From: Thiotrichales bacterium | Lineage (GTDB): Bacteria; Pseudomonadota; Gammaproteobacteria; Beggiatoales; Beggiatoaceae | DNA length: 64,000 nt | Assembly (NCBI GenBank): GCA_016745035.1 | Contig: JADGDE010000010.1 | Span: forward strand, 1-64,000 | Direction: 5' to 3' | In this document: piece by piece, positions 8,832 through 17,664 of the stretch | How positions within the stretch are numbered: position 1 is the stretch's first letter | Layout: each line of letters begins with the position of its first letter | Notes under the pieces: model-generated | The model's database searches: none | Told to the model about the DNA's origin: nothing | What the model saw: the letters and a program-made list of their open reading frames with translations, nothing else | Program-made: the position numbers and the translations under genes

Positions 8832-9908
8832 TTATGTGGCATCAAAACCTTCGATGCAAGCCACCAGTGCGGTCACATCTTCTGGGGTAACGGCATTGTA
8901 TAAGCTCGCACGTAAACCTTTGTGGGTACGATGCCCGGCGACACCAATAATATGACGCTCAGCACAATAATCAATAAAGGCTTGATCCCGTGCATCATCC
9001 CCTGTGGTGAAGACCACGTTCATCGTCGAACGATCTGAGATTTTAACCGGGCATTCAAAAGATTTAGAGCTATCAATCACATCGTACAAATGTTTAGCTT
9101 TTTGTAGATTAATTTCAGCAATGGCTTCCACGCCACCAATTTCTTCTTCTAACCATTTTTGCATCAAATTGGTCACATAAATCGAGAATACAGGTGGGGT
9201 GTGATAATTAGATAATTTATCAATATGCGGCTGATAGCAGAGCATATCCGGTAAAGACTCAGGTTGAAGCAAGGCAGATTTACGCACGGCAACCACAGTA
9301 ATTCCCGCAAGCCCGACATTTTTTTGTGCATGGGCATAAAGCATATTAACTTTGCTTAAATCAAATTCTCGTGCCAGTAAATCAGAGGAGGCATCAACCA
9401 CTAAGGGGGTATCTACTTTAGGGAATTCGTGCCATTGCGTACCAACAACCGTATTATTAGAGCAAATATGCAAATATCGCGCGCCTGTATTGGTATCGAT
9501 ACCTTCTAAGTCAGGTAAGACGTGATATTTGTCGGCTGCGCCATCGGCGATGATTTGTAAGTCGCGCTCACAATCTTTGGCTTCGTGAATTGCCCGTTGT
9601 GTCCAATAACCGGTATCAATATAATCAATCCGCTCACCGGGCTTTGATAAATTATAAGGGGCCATCAAAAACTGCATCGAGCCGCCGCCTTGCAGAAGGA
9701 TTAATTCCCACGCATCATCGAGTTTTAAATATTTTTTAAAACGTGCCACCGTGTCATTAATCACATCAACCACTTGCGGGCTACGGTGACTGAATTCCAT
9801 GATGCTCATACCACTGTTTTGGTAAGAGCGCAGCTCCTTTTCAATCTTGGCTAAAACGCTATTGGGTAAAGCGCCAGGGCCTGCGTAAAAGTTATGCTGA
9901 AAAAACAT
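8832..9908 (-). CDS. serC: Phosphoserine aminotransferase
   Basis: A 358-aa PLP aminotransferase of serine (and pyridoxal 5'-phosphate) biosynthesis, converting 3-phosphohydroxypyruvate plus glutamate to phosphoserine. It shows the hallmark N-terminus FNFYAGPG-like (HNFYAGPGALP), the GGGSMQF phosphate/PLP loop near 74-80, W102, VDASSD near 172-176, the PLP lysine K196 in YAHAQKNVGLAG, and the RxHKGLRASLYNA C-terminal substrate-binding segment. Full length. ATG 9908 follows AAAGGTAATG. It is transcribed singly; no serA or serB nearby. Confidence 0.95.
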   Translation of the reverse strand: MFFQHNFYAGPGALPNSVLAKIEKELRSYQNSGMSIMEFSHRSPQVVDVINDTVARFKKYLKLDDAWELILLQGGGSMQFLMAPYNLSKPGERIDYIDTGYWTQRAIHEAKDCERDLQIIADGAADKYHVLPDLEGIDTNTGARYLHICSNNTVVGTQWHEFPKVDTPLVVDASSDLLAREFDLSKVNMLYAHAQKNVGLAGITVVAVRKSALLQPESLPDMLCYQPHIDKLSNYHTPPVFSIYVTNLMQKWLEEEIGGVEAIAEINLQKAKHLYDVIDSSKSFECPVKISDRSTMNVVFTTGDDARDQAFIDYCAERHIIGVAGHRTHKGLRASLYNAVTPEDVTALVACIEGFDAT

Positions 9909-10142
9909 ACATCATTACCTTTTGTTATAAATGTACGCATAACCTTAACGAAATTTAGCCACAATTAAAAATTAATTTGCCTAAAATTAGCTAATTTTCT
10001 AAAAAAACTCTAAATTTTTTATTTTATTTTTTAATATGTTAAAAAATATGTACACAGATGTGCTCAAAGAGGCTATGGGCGGGTGCGTATTTTATATTTT
10101 AGGGAATGAAGGATAAAAGTGGGGTAAATTTTAGGGGTATTT
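9909..10142. other. AT-rich intergenic region upstream of serC
   Basis: No ORF above background. Long A/T runs near 9950-10060 (on the minus strand the likely serC promoter region). Nothing else recognised before the hairpin pair starting at 10143. Confidence 0.5.
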
Positions 10143-10201
10143 AACTATGCAGACTTAGGCTGCATAGTTTTGCGCCTGCTTGTTATGCTGATAACAAGCA
10201 G
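10143..10201 (-). terminator. Double hairpin downstream of the DsrC-like gene
   Basis: Two perfect stems in series. CTGCTTGTTAT/ATAACAAGCAG (11 bp, loop GCTG) at 10176-10201 begins 16 bases after the gene's stop. AACTATGCAG/CTGCATAGTT (10 bp, 7-base loop) is at 10143-10169. On the minus strand neither is followed by a clean T-run, whereas the second has TTTT on the plus strand. They probably act in 3'-end formation or RNA stability. Confidence 0.6.
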
Positions 10202-10216
10202 TGCATTTAGGTCAGA

Positions 10217-10555
10217 TTAATATCCACCTTTACGACGGCTTTCTGGTAAGCCACCGATTTTACCGGCTTGTTTAGATGGATCCATAGGGAATAAGCTGTA
10301 CAAAGATTTGGTATCCACTTTACCGCCCCAAGTCGTTTTCATCGCCTTGGTGATGTTACGCATATTAGGTTGATTACCGTGGTTGTTAATGAACTCTTCG
10401 CGCAGATATTTAATAATATCCCAATGCTTGTCCGTCAGTTCAATACTTTCAGTTTTGGCAATCTCAACGGCAAGCTCTTCGCTCCAGTCGTCGATATTTT
10501 CCAAATAACCTTTTTCGTTGGCTTCAATGGTACTGCCGTTAAACTCATAGCTCAT
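10217..10555 (-). CDS. DsrC/TusE-family protein lacking both cysteines (RspA-like)
   Basis: A 112-aa protein with the DsrC/TusE fold: N-terminal beta-hairpin, 'GYLENIDDWSEELAVEIA', 'LTDKHWDIIKYLREEF' and 'PNMRNITKAM'. In DsrC the C-terminal arm carries two redox cysteines and in TusE one. Here the arm reads KIGGLPESRRKGGY and the protein has no cysteine at all. It therefore cannot carry persulfide or trisulfide. It matches the class described as regulatory sulfur-related homologues (RspA). Such paralogues are known from sulfur-oxidising bacteria. The start at MSYEF is chosen because GGAG sits eight bases upstream; a longer ATG at 10570 overlaps that site. A single gene with a strong double hairpin behind it. 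Confidence 0.85.
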   Translation of the reverse strand: MSYEFNGSTIEANEKGYLENIDDWSEELAVEIAKTESIELTDKHWDIIKYLREEFINNHGNQPNMRNITKAMKTTWGGKVDTKSLYSLFPMDPSKQAGKIGGLPESRRKGGY

Positions 10556-10829
10556 TATTACAAACTCCATTCATGTGTTAACACAAGTCCGATATAAGGT
10601 TTTTATCAAAAAGCTTTGCTGCTATCGAACTTAAGTCGCCTTATGCAAAGACTTAGTCTTGCGCATATTAAACGCGCAATTATAACAAAAACATCGGGAT
10701 TATGGATAAGGGCTTTTACATAGAAAAACAACAGGCATTTGTATCTATATCCGGTTTGCTTCATTTATGTTGAAATGGAGCCGAACTGCTATAATCGTAT
10801 TTTTTCGTTAAAACAAGGCTGTGTCTAAG

Positions 10830-13064
10830 ATGAAACACTGTCATATTGTTAAGTTATGCTATTACTTAAGCTGTTTACTCTTATTGTTAAGCCGCCCTCT
10901 GTATGCAGCAGGGCCTGTGGGTGATATTTATTTAAATGTTGACCAAGGTGTTGCGCCTTTAACAATTGAAGCCAATGCAGCTGCTTCTTTTTCGCCATCA
11001 GGGGCACAAATTAAAACCTATTTATGGACCACTTCCGATGGTAAAACCAAAACAGCGCAAACACCGAATTTTATATTCGAAGTTCAAGGAGAATATATCT
11101 TAACCTTGGTGGTAATCGATGATAATAACTTGCGCTCTCTACCTGTGAGCAAACGCATCAGTGTCTTAGCCCAAGCAACACCAGAATTAGAAACCAATAC
11201 CGCTCCAGTTGCCCGTATCATCGTTGACCAAACCACGGGCACAGCTCCTTTTGATATTTCGGTCAGCGGTATTAATAGCAACGATGCGGATGGCAGCATC
11301 AAATATTACTATTGGCGCACCTCCAATGGACAAACTTCTAGTGATATACAAGCCCGTTTTCGTTTTGATTATCCGGGACAATATAATCTCAATTTATTGG
11401 TATTGGATGACAAAGATGGCTATGGCAGTGCCAATCAGATCATCAGTGTGAATGCCGCAGGACAAACCAGCAATAATAATATCGCCCCCGTGTCTTTATT
11501 TACCATGAGCCAAAACAGCGGTTCTGCCCCTTTAGCGCTGAGTTTTGATGCCAGTGCCTCTTATGATACGGATGGAGACATTAGCGAATATTATTGGTTT
11601 AGTTCTGATGGACAAGAGGGTTTAGGGCCAGAGGTTGAAACCACATTTACGCAAGCTGGCAGCTATAATATTACCCTCAGAGTGACGGATAATCACGGTT
11701 TACAAGGCTTTAGCAGTCAAACGGTCATGGTGACACAAAGCAGCAGTACCCCGCCTATCAATCAGCCGCCCGTGGCTGATTTTAGTTATACCCCCAAAAC
11801 CAGCAGCCCACCGACCATTATCACCGTTGATGGGCGCGCAAGTCTTGATGCTGATGGCATTATTACCCAATACCGTTGGCTTAGTTCTGATGGTCAAGAA
11901 GCTTTTGGGGAAACAGCTCAATTAAACTTTAAGCAAGCAGGCATATATGGCATTACTTTGCGTGTAAGTGATGATGATGGGGCTAGCAGCTATAAAACTC
12001 AATTACTTGAACTAGAAGGCTCCACAAGCAACACGCCGGTAGCAAACCTAGCTCCTCTTGCTGAATTTGACTTAAGCCAAGATGCCACCGATCCGTTTTT
12101 AATCCGGGTTGATGGCAGTGCATCCAGCGACCCAGATGGCAATAACAATGATTTAAAATTTGCTTGGCGTACGTCTTATGGGGCGCAAGATTCAGGGGTC
12201 AATACACAGTTTCGTTTACCTGATTATGGTGCGTACAGTATCATTTTAACGGTCACGGATCCGCAAGGGGCTAAAGGTGTGGTTAGCCACACCATTGATG
12301 TGCCAAGAGACATCGATACCACAGAAAAGCTCCCTCCTATTGCTGCATTTAGCATGACTCCAGAAGGAAGCGCTGACATTCCCTTAACCTTGGCTCTGGA
12401 TGCCAGCGAATCAAGAGATTTTGACGGGATCATTAACGCATATCATTGGCAAATTTCTGACCAGCGCCGCCTAATTGGCAGCAACGCAGCCTTTACCATC
12501 GAGCGTGCTGGGCGCTATAACATCAGCTTAACTGTGATCGATAATGATGGCTTGCGCAGCAGTCTTACCAAGACTTTTTTTGCGTTAGAGCCGACTGTAA
12601 CTGTGCCGACACCGCCTGAGCCGCCAGTTGCCGATTTTGATGTGCAATTTCCAGAGGACTCTGGACCTGATGAGCCAACGACCATAAGCCATTTAAACTT
12701 TAGCGAATTGCGGACAAGCTATCGTGAAGGAGACCAGGTGATTTTGGATATGTGGGAAACACCTGATCCTTCTAGAACAGAAAATGTTGATTTATGGGCT
12801 GCTATTAAAACCGAAGATGGACGCTTATTCTTTTTGAATAATAACCCTGGTACGCCCCTGAATACGACACCACAAGCTTTAAAACGCAGCATTTCAATTG
12901 CTGAACGTCAGCAACATTTATTTCGTTATGAAATCCCGCCCGCAGTGATAGGACGATTTGATATTTATGCCCTATATGTCAGTGAAGGCGCAAACCCGAT
13001 GACCGATGGTTTTACCGTTTTGCGCTCGAATATCTTACTAACACAGTTGTTGATTGTGGAATGA
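10830..13064 (+). CDS. Secreted protein with six PKD-type repeats
   Basis: A 744-aa exported protein. A signal peptide (KLCYYLSCLLLLLSRPLYAA) is followed by six PKD-like Ig domains of about 90-100 residues. Each opens with a (P)PVA-F motif and includes 'D(A)S-S-D-DG-I-Y-W' and '(G)-Y-I-L-V-D-G'. The last 140 residues form a different, acidic-linker-preceded beta domain (FSELRTSYREGDQVILDMWE...). PKD proteins act at the cell surface or in the matrix in adhesion or polymer binding; the ligand is unknown. An in-frame GTG at 10821 is an alternative start, but its AAGG is only two bases away. TATAAT at about 10790 may be the -10 box. It ends at a strong bidirectional terminator. Confidence 0.85.
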   Translation: MKHCHIVKLCYYLSCLLLLLSRPLYAAGPVGDIYLNVDQGVAPLTIEANAAASFSPSGAQIKTYLWTTSDGKTKTAQTPNFIFEVQGEYILTLVVIDDNNLRSLPVSKRISVLAQATPELETNTAPVARIIVDQTTGTAPFDISVSGINSNDADGSIKYYYWRTSNGQTSSDIQARFRFDYPGQYNLNLLVLDDKDGYGSANQIISVNAAGQTSNNNIAPVSLFTMSQNSGSAPLALSFDASASYDTDGDISEYYWFSSDGQEGLGPEVETTFTQAGSYNITLRVTDNHGLQGFSSQTVMVTQSSSTPPINQPPVADFSYTPKTSSPPTIITVDGRASLDADGIITQYRWLSSDGQEAFGETAQLNFKQAGIYGITLRVSDDDGASSYKTQLLELEGSTSNTPVANLAPLAEFDLSQDATDPFLIRVDGSASSDPDGNNNDLKFAWRTSYGAQDSGVNTQFRLPDYGAYSIILTVTDPQGAKGVVSHTIDVPRDIDTTEKLPPIAAFSMTPEGSADIPLTLALDASESRDFDGIINAYHWQISDQRRLIGSNAAFTIERAGRYNISLTVIDNDGLRSSLTKTFFALEPTVTVPTPPEPPVADFDVQFPEDSGPDEPTTISHLNFSELRTSYREGDQVILDMWETPDPSRTENVDLWAAIKTEDGRLFFLNNNPGTPLNTTPQALKRSISIAERQQHLFRYEIPPAVIGRFDIYALYVSEGANPMTDGFTVLRSNILLTQLLIVE

Positions 13065-13076
13065 GGTGTGGCGATG

Positions 13077-13101
13077 AGAGACGTAGCACTGCTACGTCTC
13101 T
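13077..13101. terminator. Bidirectional terminator/palindrome between convergent genes
   Basis: AGAGACGTAGC-ACT-GCTACGTCTCT is an 11-bp perfect stem between the PKD gene and the convergent glycosyltransferase gene. The last base pair lies in the glycosyltransferase stop codon. The GAGACGTAGC palindrome is of the kind found repeated in many bacterial genomes, so it may be an imported repeat used as a terminator. Confidence 0.65.
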
Positions 13102-16100
13102 ACTGTAAGAATGTTTGAATTTGACTTAAAGCTACCTTCGCATCTACCTCATCTATCACCAAACCTTTGGCATAATGCTTCACCCGTTCGGCCGGTGCGC
13201 CGAGTGGAAACACCGCTAAGGGATAATCCATGTGCATGACTTCCTCTGAGGTATAAGAGAAAGTTTCAGGCCAAATCGAGGGAATAAAAAACCCATCGAT
13301 TTGGTGTTTTTGTACCAATTCTGGCAGCTCTTCGCGCTGATAACGTCCGGTAACAAACAAGTTGGGGTGCACTAGGTTTTCGGCCAAATAACCAATCACA
13401 ACAATGCGAATATCTAAGCCTTGCTGCTGAATTTGCGCTAGCATGGCTTTGATAATATCCAAGCCTTTTTGTTGGTTAATCGCTCCTAACACAGCGATAT
13501 GCAAACCTTGATGCGGACTTGCTGCGGGCAGCGCTTTGACATCGCTGACTTGATGGGGAATCACCTGCACTTGGGTATCGCTCAGTTGAGCATAGGCTTT
13601 GTGAACAATGTCGGCGCTGGCTTGCGAAAAACAATACACGGCCTGGGCTTTTTGTAGCAAACCACCCCAAGCACTGCGCCATGCTTTAATGTCCTTATCA
13701 CCGCTGCCAATGAACATTTTAAACTCGCCATCATGTTGTTTGAGGCACTGATCGCAGGTTTTTAAGTCGCTGGGTACTTGGCAATAATCACCGTGTTGAT
13801 TGAGCAAGGTATAGCTAGGGCAAACAGCATAATAATCGTGCATATAGATTTCTAAGACTAAATCATAGCTTTGTTGCCAGCGCCCAAGGGTTTGGCATAA
13901 TTCACGAATCGCAGGGAAAGACACGAGGTTGCTGGTGTGTAAATGGCTGACGCTAAAGACCTTGCACAGGGCTTCAATATCGCTAAGTTGCTCAGTTTGA
14001 AATTCAAGCTGCTGCTCAGGGTCTTGATACTGGCATTGGTAAAGGGCGTGCTTAAAATCATAATTGACCTTAAACACGGCATCGCCATCTTCAAGCCAAG
14101 TGTTGATTTTTGCCTCGGTGTAAATATTCGCACCCCCGCCAAGTCCGTGGTCTAGGTATAGATGTACTTTGGACGCTAGCGCTGTGCCGATACGCATCAA
14201 AGCATAAGCGCGATGGGGTTTTAGCAGGTCAATCTTGATGTAATCTTGGACTTGCTGCGGATAGGTCGGGTGTTGTTTGTTTAAGGTCGCCAAATTGGTT
14301 TTAATCAGATGGGCTTTTTCCTCAGAGGTAAAAATACTACCGTGTTGATGAAACACAAATAAATTTGGTACGGGAATATTTTGATAACCAGCTAAAATGG
14401 CGCGCTGACACCAGTCGTTTTCCTCAGCATAACCACGCCCAAATAAGTCTTGATTAAACAGCCCGATTTTATCCGCCAGTTGTTTATTCATGCCCATACA
14501 AAAGCCAATACCCGTAGGCATTTCTATCGCCGGACTTGGGTAGGGTATGGCTTGAAAAGCTTTATCCAGCTCAATCACGTCCATATCGCGATAGAGTTCA
14601 TTGTCTTCGAGAAATTCAGGGAAACTGCAAATCGTCCCGGCGTTGGTAAAGGGTGTGGTACAAGCGATTTTTTCTGGCTGGCTTAGAATCGGCTGCATCA
14701 AACGCGGCAGCCAATTCGGCGGCACTTCGGTATCTTGATTCAGAATCACAAAATGGTGCTTGACCTGTGCAAACGCGCCATTAACTGCACCGATAAAGCC
14801 TTGGTTTTTCTCACCGCGAATCAGGATAATCTGCGCGTGTTGTGCTGCAACGGTTTCAAGATGGGTTTTGACTTCTAAATCTGGGCTGGCATCATCAAAT
14901 AAAATTAGCCGATAATCGCCTTCGGTATGTTTTAACACCGAGGGAATCAAACGTTTTAAGTGTTCAAGCCCGTTATAAATCGGCACGATAATATCAATCG
15001 GCTCTGCGGTGCTGCTAGGTACAGCTTGTTTGCTATCCAGTGCCAACACATCTGCCAATGGTGGGGTTTCGGGAACGGGGTTCTCTGTCCCTTGGACGTA
15101 TTCCATTGAACGCTGTACAAAAGCTTGAATGCCCATATGGCGGATATTTTTCAGCGCTACCCAAAACAATTTAACATTATTCCAATTAGCCAAGCGCCAA
15201 AGACGTTTATATAGCGGCAGTGCAGCGACTTCAGTTACTGGCTTTTTTTTTTCTACCACTTCTATGCCTTGCTGTTGGCGAATTTCATTTAGGGTGTTTT
15301 GGATATGATCCGCAGCGGTAGGGCTGTTAATAAACAATATTTTGCGAATCACGGTCATCAAACCGTTGCCAAGCTTCCAAGTTAAGGAATGAAAGGTCGC
15401 ATTCATATCCTCATCGAGGCTACGCAACCATTGGTAGCTTTGTTGTTGCTGTTGCTCGTGCTGCTGTTGTTGTTGTTGGTTTTGCTGTGCTAAACCTTGT
15501 AGCTCTTGCTGTAATTGTTGATTATCCGTTTGTAGCGCTTGGATACCGCCTTGTTGACGTTGGCTTTTTTGCTTTAATTGTCCGATTTCAGTCTGGAAAT
15601 AATCGGCTTGTTGCTCAAGGGTTTCGTGTTCTTTGACAAAAGACTGATAATGCCCGCGCGCGGTTTCACGCAAAGCTTGCATTTCTTCTTGCAAAGCGAT
15701 GTGATTTTGTTCTGCTGCATATTTTTGCTGATGTTGCTCAAGCACCGCCATTGCGCCAGCCGAAACATCAGGGATTTCATCAGCAGATAATTGTAAAATA
15801 TCGCCGCTCTCAATCAAGTCTTGCAACGCCAGTTGTGGTGGATTACAAAAGGCTTGTTGCAAATCCTCAGTGCCTTTTTGTCTAAATAAACTGGTATCGA
15901 CAAAAGCCTCTATCTCTTGAGCACTGGGCAAGCGTAAACCTTGAACATTTAAGTCTGTCAATTGTTGGTGTAATTCTGTGATCACACGGGTTGGCTCGGT
16001 CATCAAAGCTTGATGCTGAATCAAGACCCTTGGTACATCGCTTGATGCTTTGAAGGCATGGATATTATAAAATTCCCACAATGCCACCCCAACATGCAAA

Positions 16101-16528
16101 GGCATCCCACTGCGTTGATTCAATGATTGCGCCACTTGAATCGGTGGGCGATTAATGTGGATGCACACAGGCATTTCAAGCACAGGCTTCCATAAAGGAA
16201 ACAATAAGCACATGCGAGGGTCTTTTAGCATCCACGGGCGATGGGCTTCTAACTCTAAGAGTAAATTTTTAATACTTTGAGCGTGTGCTGTATTTTCCAG
16301 CAGTGGGGCTAAATCAAAGACAGCCGGTTTATCCCAATCAATGCCTTGGCTTTGAAATACGTCTTGATGTAGCTCGAGTACATCTTTACGCTCCCAAAAG
16401 CCTTTGGCATTTTCAGCACTTGCGCCAAAATGAATGCCTTCAGGACCATAATATGCGCCCATCATATTGAGTAGGCGTGCGAGCACCGAGGTTCCAGCCC
16501 GGTGCATTCCCATGACGATTAATTGCAT
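13100..16528 (-). CDS. Multidomain sulfotransferase-like/glycosyltransferase protein
   Basis: A 1142-aa fusion. Residues 1-225 resemble a sulfotransferase/P-loop domain (GMHRAGTS at 7-14, 'LKDPRMCLLFPLW'). Residues ~260-360 form a Q-rich coiled coil with a glutamine run (CAA/CAG codons). Residues ~500-740 are a GT2 glycosyltransferase (DIIVPIYNG, LILFDDASPD, FVILNQDTEVP, FGRGYAEENDWCQRA). The last ~300 residues look like a GT4-type domain (IAVLGAINQQKGLDII ... PSIWPETFSYTSEEVM). It probably builds or modifies a surface polysaccharide in the cytosol; donor and acceptor are unknown. It stands alone with no visible polysaccharide cluster, which is unusual for such a fusion. It starts at ATG 16528. 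Confidence 0.85.
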   Translation of the reverse strand: MQLIVMGMHRAGTSVLARLLNMMGAYYGPEGIHFGASAENAKGFWERKDVLELHQDVFQSQGIDWDKPAVFDLAPLLENTAHAQSIKNLLLELEAHRPWMLKDPRMCLLFPLWKPVLEMPVCIHINRPPIQVAQSLNQRSGMPLHVGVALWEFYNIHAFKASSDVPRVLIQHQALMTEPTRVITELHQQLTDLNVQGLRLPSAQEIEAFVDTSLFRQKGTEDLQQAFCNPPQLALQDLIESGDILQLSADEIPDVSAGAMAVLEQHQQKYAAEQNHIALQEEMQALRETARGHYQSFVKEHETLEQQADYFQTEIGQLKQKSQRQQGGIQALQTDNQQLQQELQGLAQQNQQQQQQHEQQQQQSYQWLRSLDEDMNATFHSLTWKLGNGLMTVIRKILFINSPTAADHIQNTLNEIRQQQGIEVVEKKKPVTEVAALPLYKRLWRLANWNNVKLFWVALKNIRHMGIQAFVQRSMEYVQGTENPVPETPPLADVLALDSKQAVPSSTAEPIDIIVPIYNGLEHLKRLIPSVLKHTEGDYRLILFDDASPDLEVKTHLETVAAQHAQIILIRGEKNQGFIGAVNGAFAQVKHHFVILNQDTEVPPNWLPRLMQPILSQPEKIACTTPFTNAGTICSFPEFLEDNELYRDMDVIELDKAFQAIPYPSPAIEMPTGIGFCMGMNKQLADKIGLFNQDLFGRGYAEENDWCQRAILAGYQNIPVPNLFVFHQHGSIFTSEEKAHLIKTNLATLNKQHPTYPQQVQDYIKIDLLKPHRAYALMRIGTALASKVHLYLDHGLGGGANIYTEAKINTWLEDGDAVFKVNYDFKHALYQCQYQDPEQQLEFQTEQLSDIEALCKVFSVSHLHTSNLVSFPAIRELCQTLGRWQQSYDLVLEIYMHDYYAVCPSYTLLNQHGDYCQVPSDLKTCDQCLKQHDGEFKMFIGSGDKDIKAWRSAWGGLLQKAQAVYCFSQASADIVHKAYAQLSDTQVQVIPHQVSDVKALPAASPHQGLHIAVLGAINQQKGLDIIKAMLAQIQQQGLDIRIVVIGYLAENLVHPNLFVTGRYQREELPELVQKHQIDGFFIPSIWPETFSYTSEEVMHMDYPLAVFPLGAPAERVKHYAKGLVIDEVDAKVALSQIQTFLQ

Positions 16529-16767
16529 GTTGATCTCGGTGGGGGTTGTTTTGGATCGTTTAGTTTCAATTGGGTATCGTCTTATCTTATTTTTAATATA
16601 CTAAAACAAAGAGATACACTATCACGCTATCCTTTAGTTAGCTTGGTAGCTCAAGGACTTGTTGACCTTATATCAGACCTGCGCTGATGATACCATTCAA
16701 ATAAGACAATGGCACATCTAATTGAGTGACGTGCCGTACTTATCATTTTTTCGCAGTATAGTAAAAT

Positions 16768-17664
16768 TTAGCCAGGAAACACCCCAGTTGAGAGATAACG
16801 ATCACCTCGGTCACACACAATACTGACAATACAAGCGCCATAAAGTTCTTGGTCGAGCTTAAGCGCCGCTGCAACCGCACCGCCTGAGGAAATGCCTGCA
16901 AATATGCCTTCTTTTTGTCCCAAGTCGCGGGTGGTTTGTTCAGCCACCGCTTGTTCAATGTCAATAATTCTATCTATGCGTTTGGGATCATAAATTTTAG
17001 GTAAATATGCCTCAGGCCAACGCCGAATGCCGGGAATATTCGAGTTTTCTGTGGGTTGTACACCCACAATTTGCACCTCAGAATTACGCTCTTTTAAATA
17101 GCGCGATGTACCCATGATCGTGCCTGTGGTTCCCATAGCACTGACAAAATGGGTTATTTTGCCAAGGGTCGCTTGCCAAATTTCCGGACCGGTGGTCAAA
17201 TAATGTGCCTCTGGGTTGTCAGGATTGGAAAATTGATCCAACAAGGTTGCCTCACCACTGGCGGCAATGCTATTGGCTTTATCAATCGCACCTTCCATAC
17301 TTTCCTCTTCTGGAGTCAATATCAGCTCAGCACCAAAGGCTTTCATGATGCCACGGCGCTCTTCGCTCATATTATCCGGCATGACCAAAATCATTTTATA
17401 ACCTTTGGTTGCCGCTGCCATTGCCAAGGCAATACCGGTATTGCCACTGGTGGCTTCGATTAGGCTATCGCCAGGCTTTATATCCCCACGTTTTTCAGCT
17501 TGTTTAATCATATTCAATGCGGGGCGATCTTTAACTGAACCTGCGGGATTATTGCCCTCAAGCTTTAATAAAACTTGATTTCCACGCTGGCTTGGCAAGG
17601 TTTGTAATGCCACTAAGGGCGTATTGCCGACACAATCTGCCAAATGTTGTGTTTTTAAATCCAT
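16768..17664 (-). CDS. cysM: Cysteine synthase B
   Basis: A 298-aa PLP enzyme making cysteine from O-acetylserine and sulfide or thiosulfate. Landmarks: NTPLVAL near 14-20, the PLP lysine K45 in AGSVKDRPA, the TSGNTGIALA substrate loop near 68-77, the GTTGTIMGTSRYL phosphate loop and the ISSGGAVAAAL C-terminal segment. The arginine-rich loop (NIPGIRRWPEAYLP) and the NNPAGSVKDR context mark the CysM rather than the CysK branch. Its ATG overlaps the stop of the upstream histidine kinase (TAATG), so the two are translationally coupled. Confidence 0.93.
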   Translation of the reverse strand: MDLKTQHLADCVGNTPLVALQTLPSQRGNQVLLKLEGNNPAGSVKDRPALNMIKQAEKRGDIKPGDSLIEATSGNTGIALAMAAATKGYKMILVMPDNMSEERRGIMKAFGAELILTPEEESMEGAIDKANSIAASGEATLLDQFSNPDNPEAHYLTTGPEIWQATLGKITHFVSAMGTTGTIMGTSRYLKERNSEVQIVGVQPTENSNIPGIRRWPEAYLPKIYDPKRIDRIIDIEQAVAEQTTRDLGQKEGIFAGISSGGAVAAALKLDQELYGACIVSIVCDRGDRYLSTGVFPG

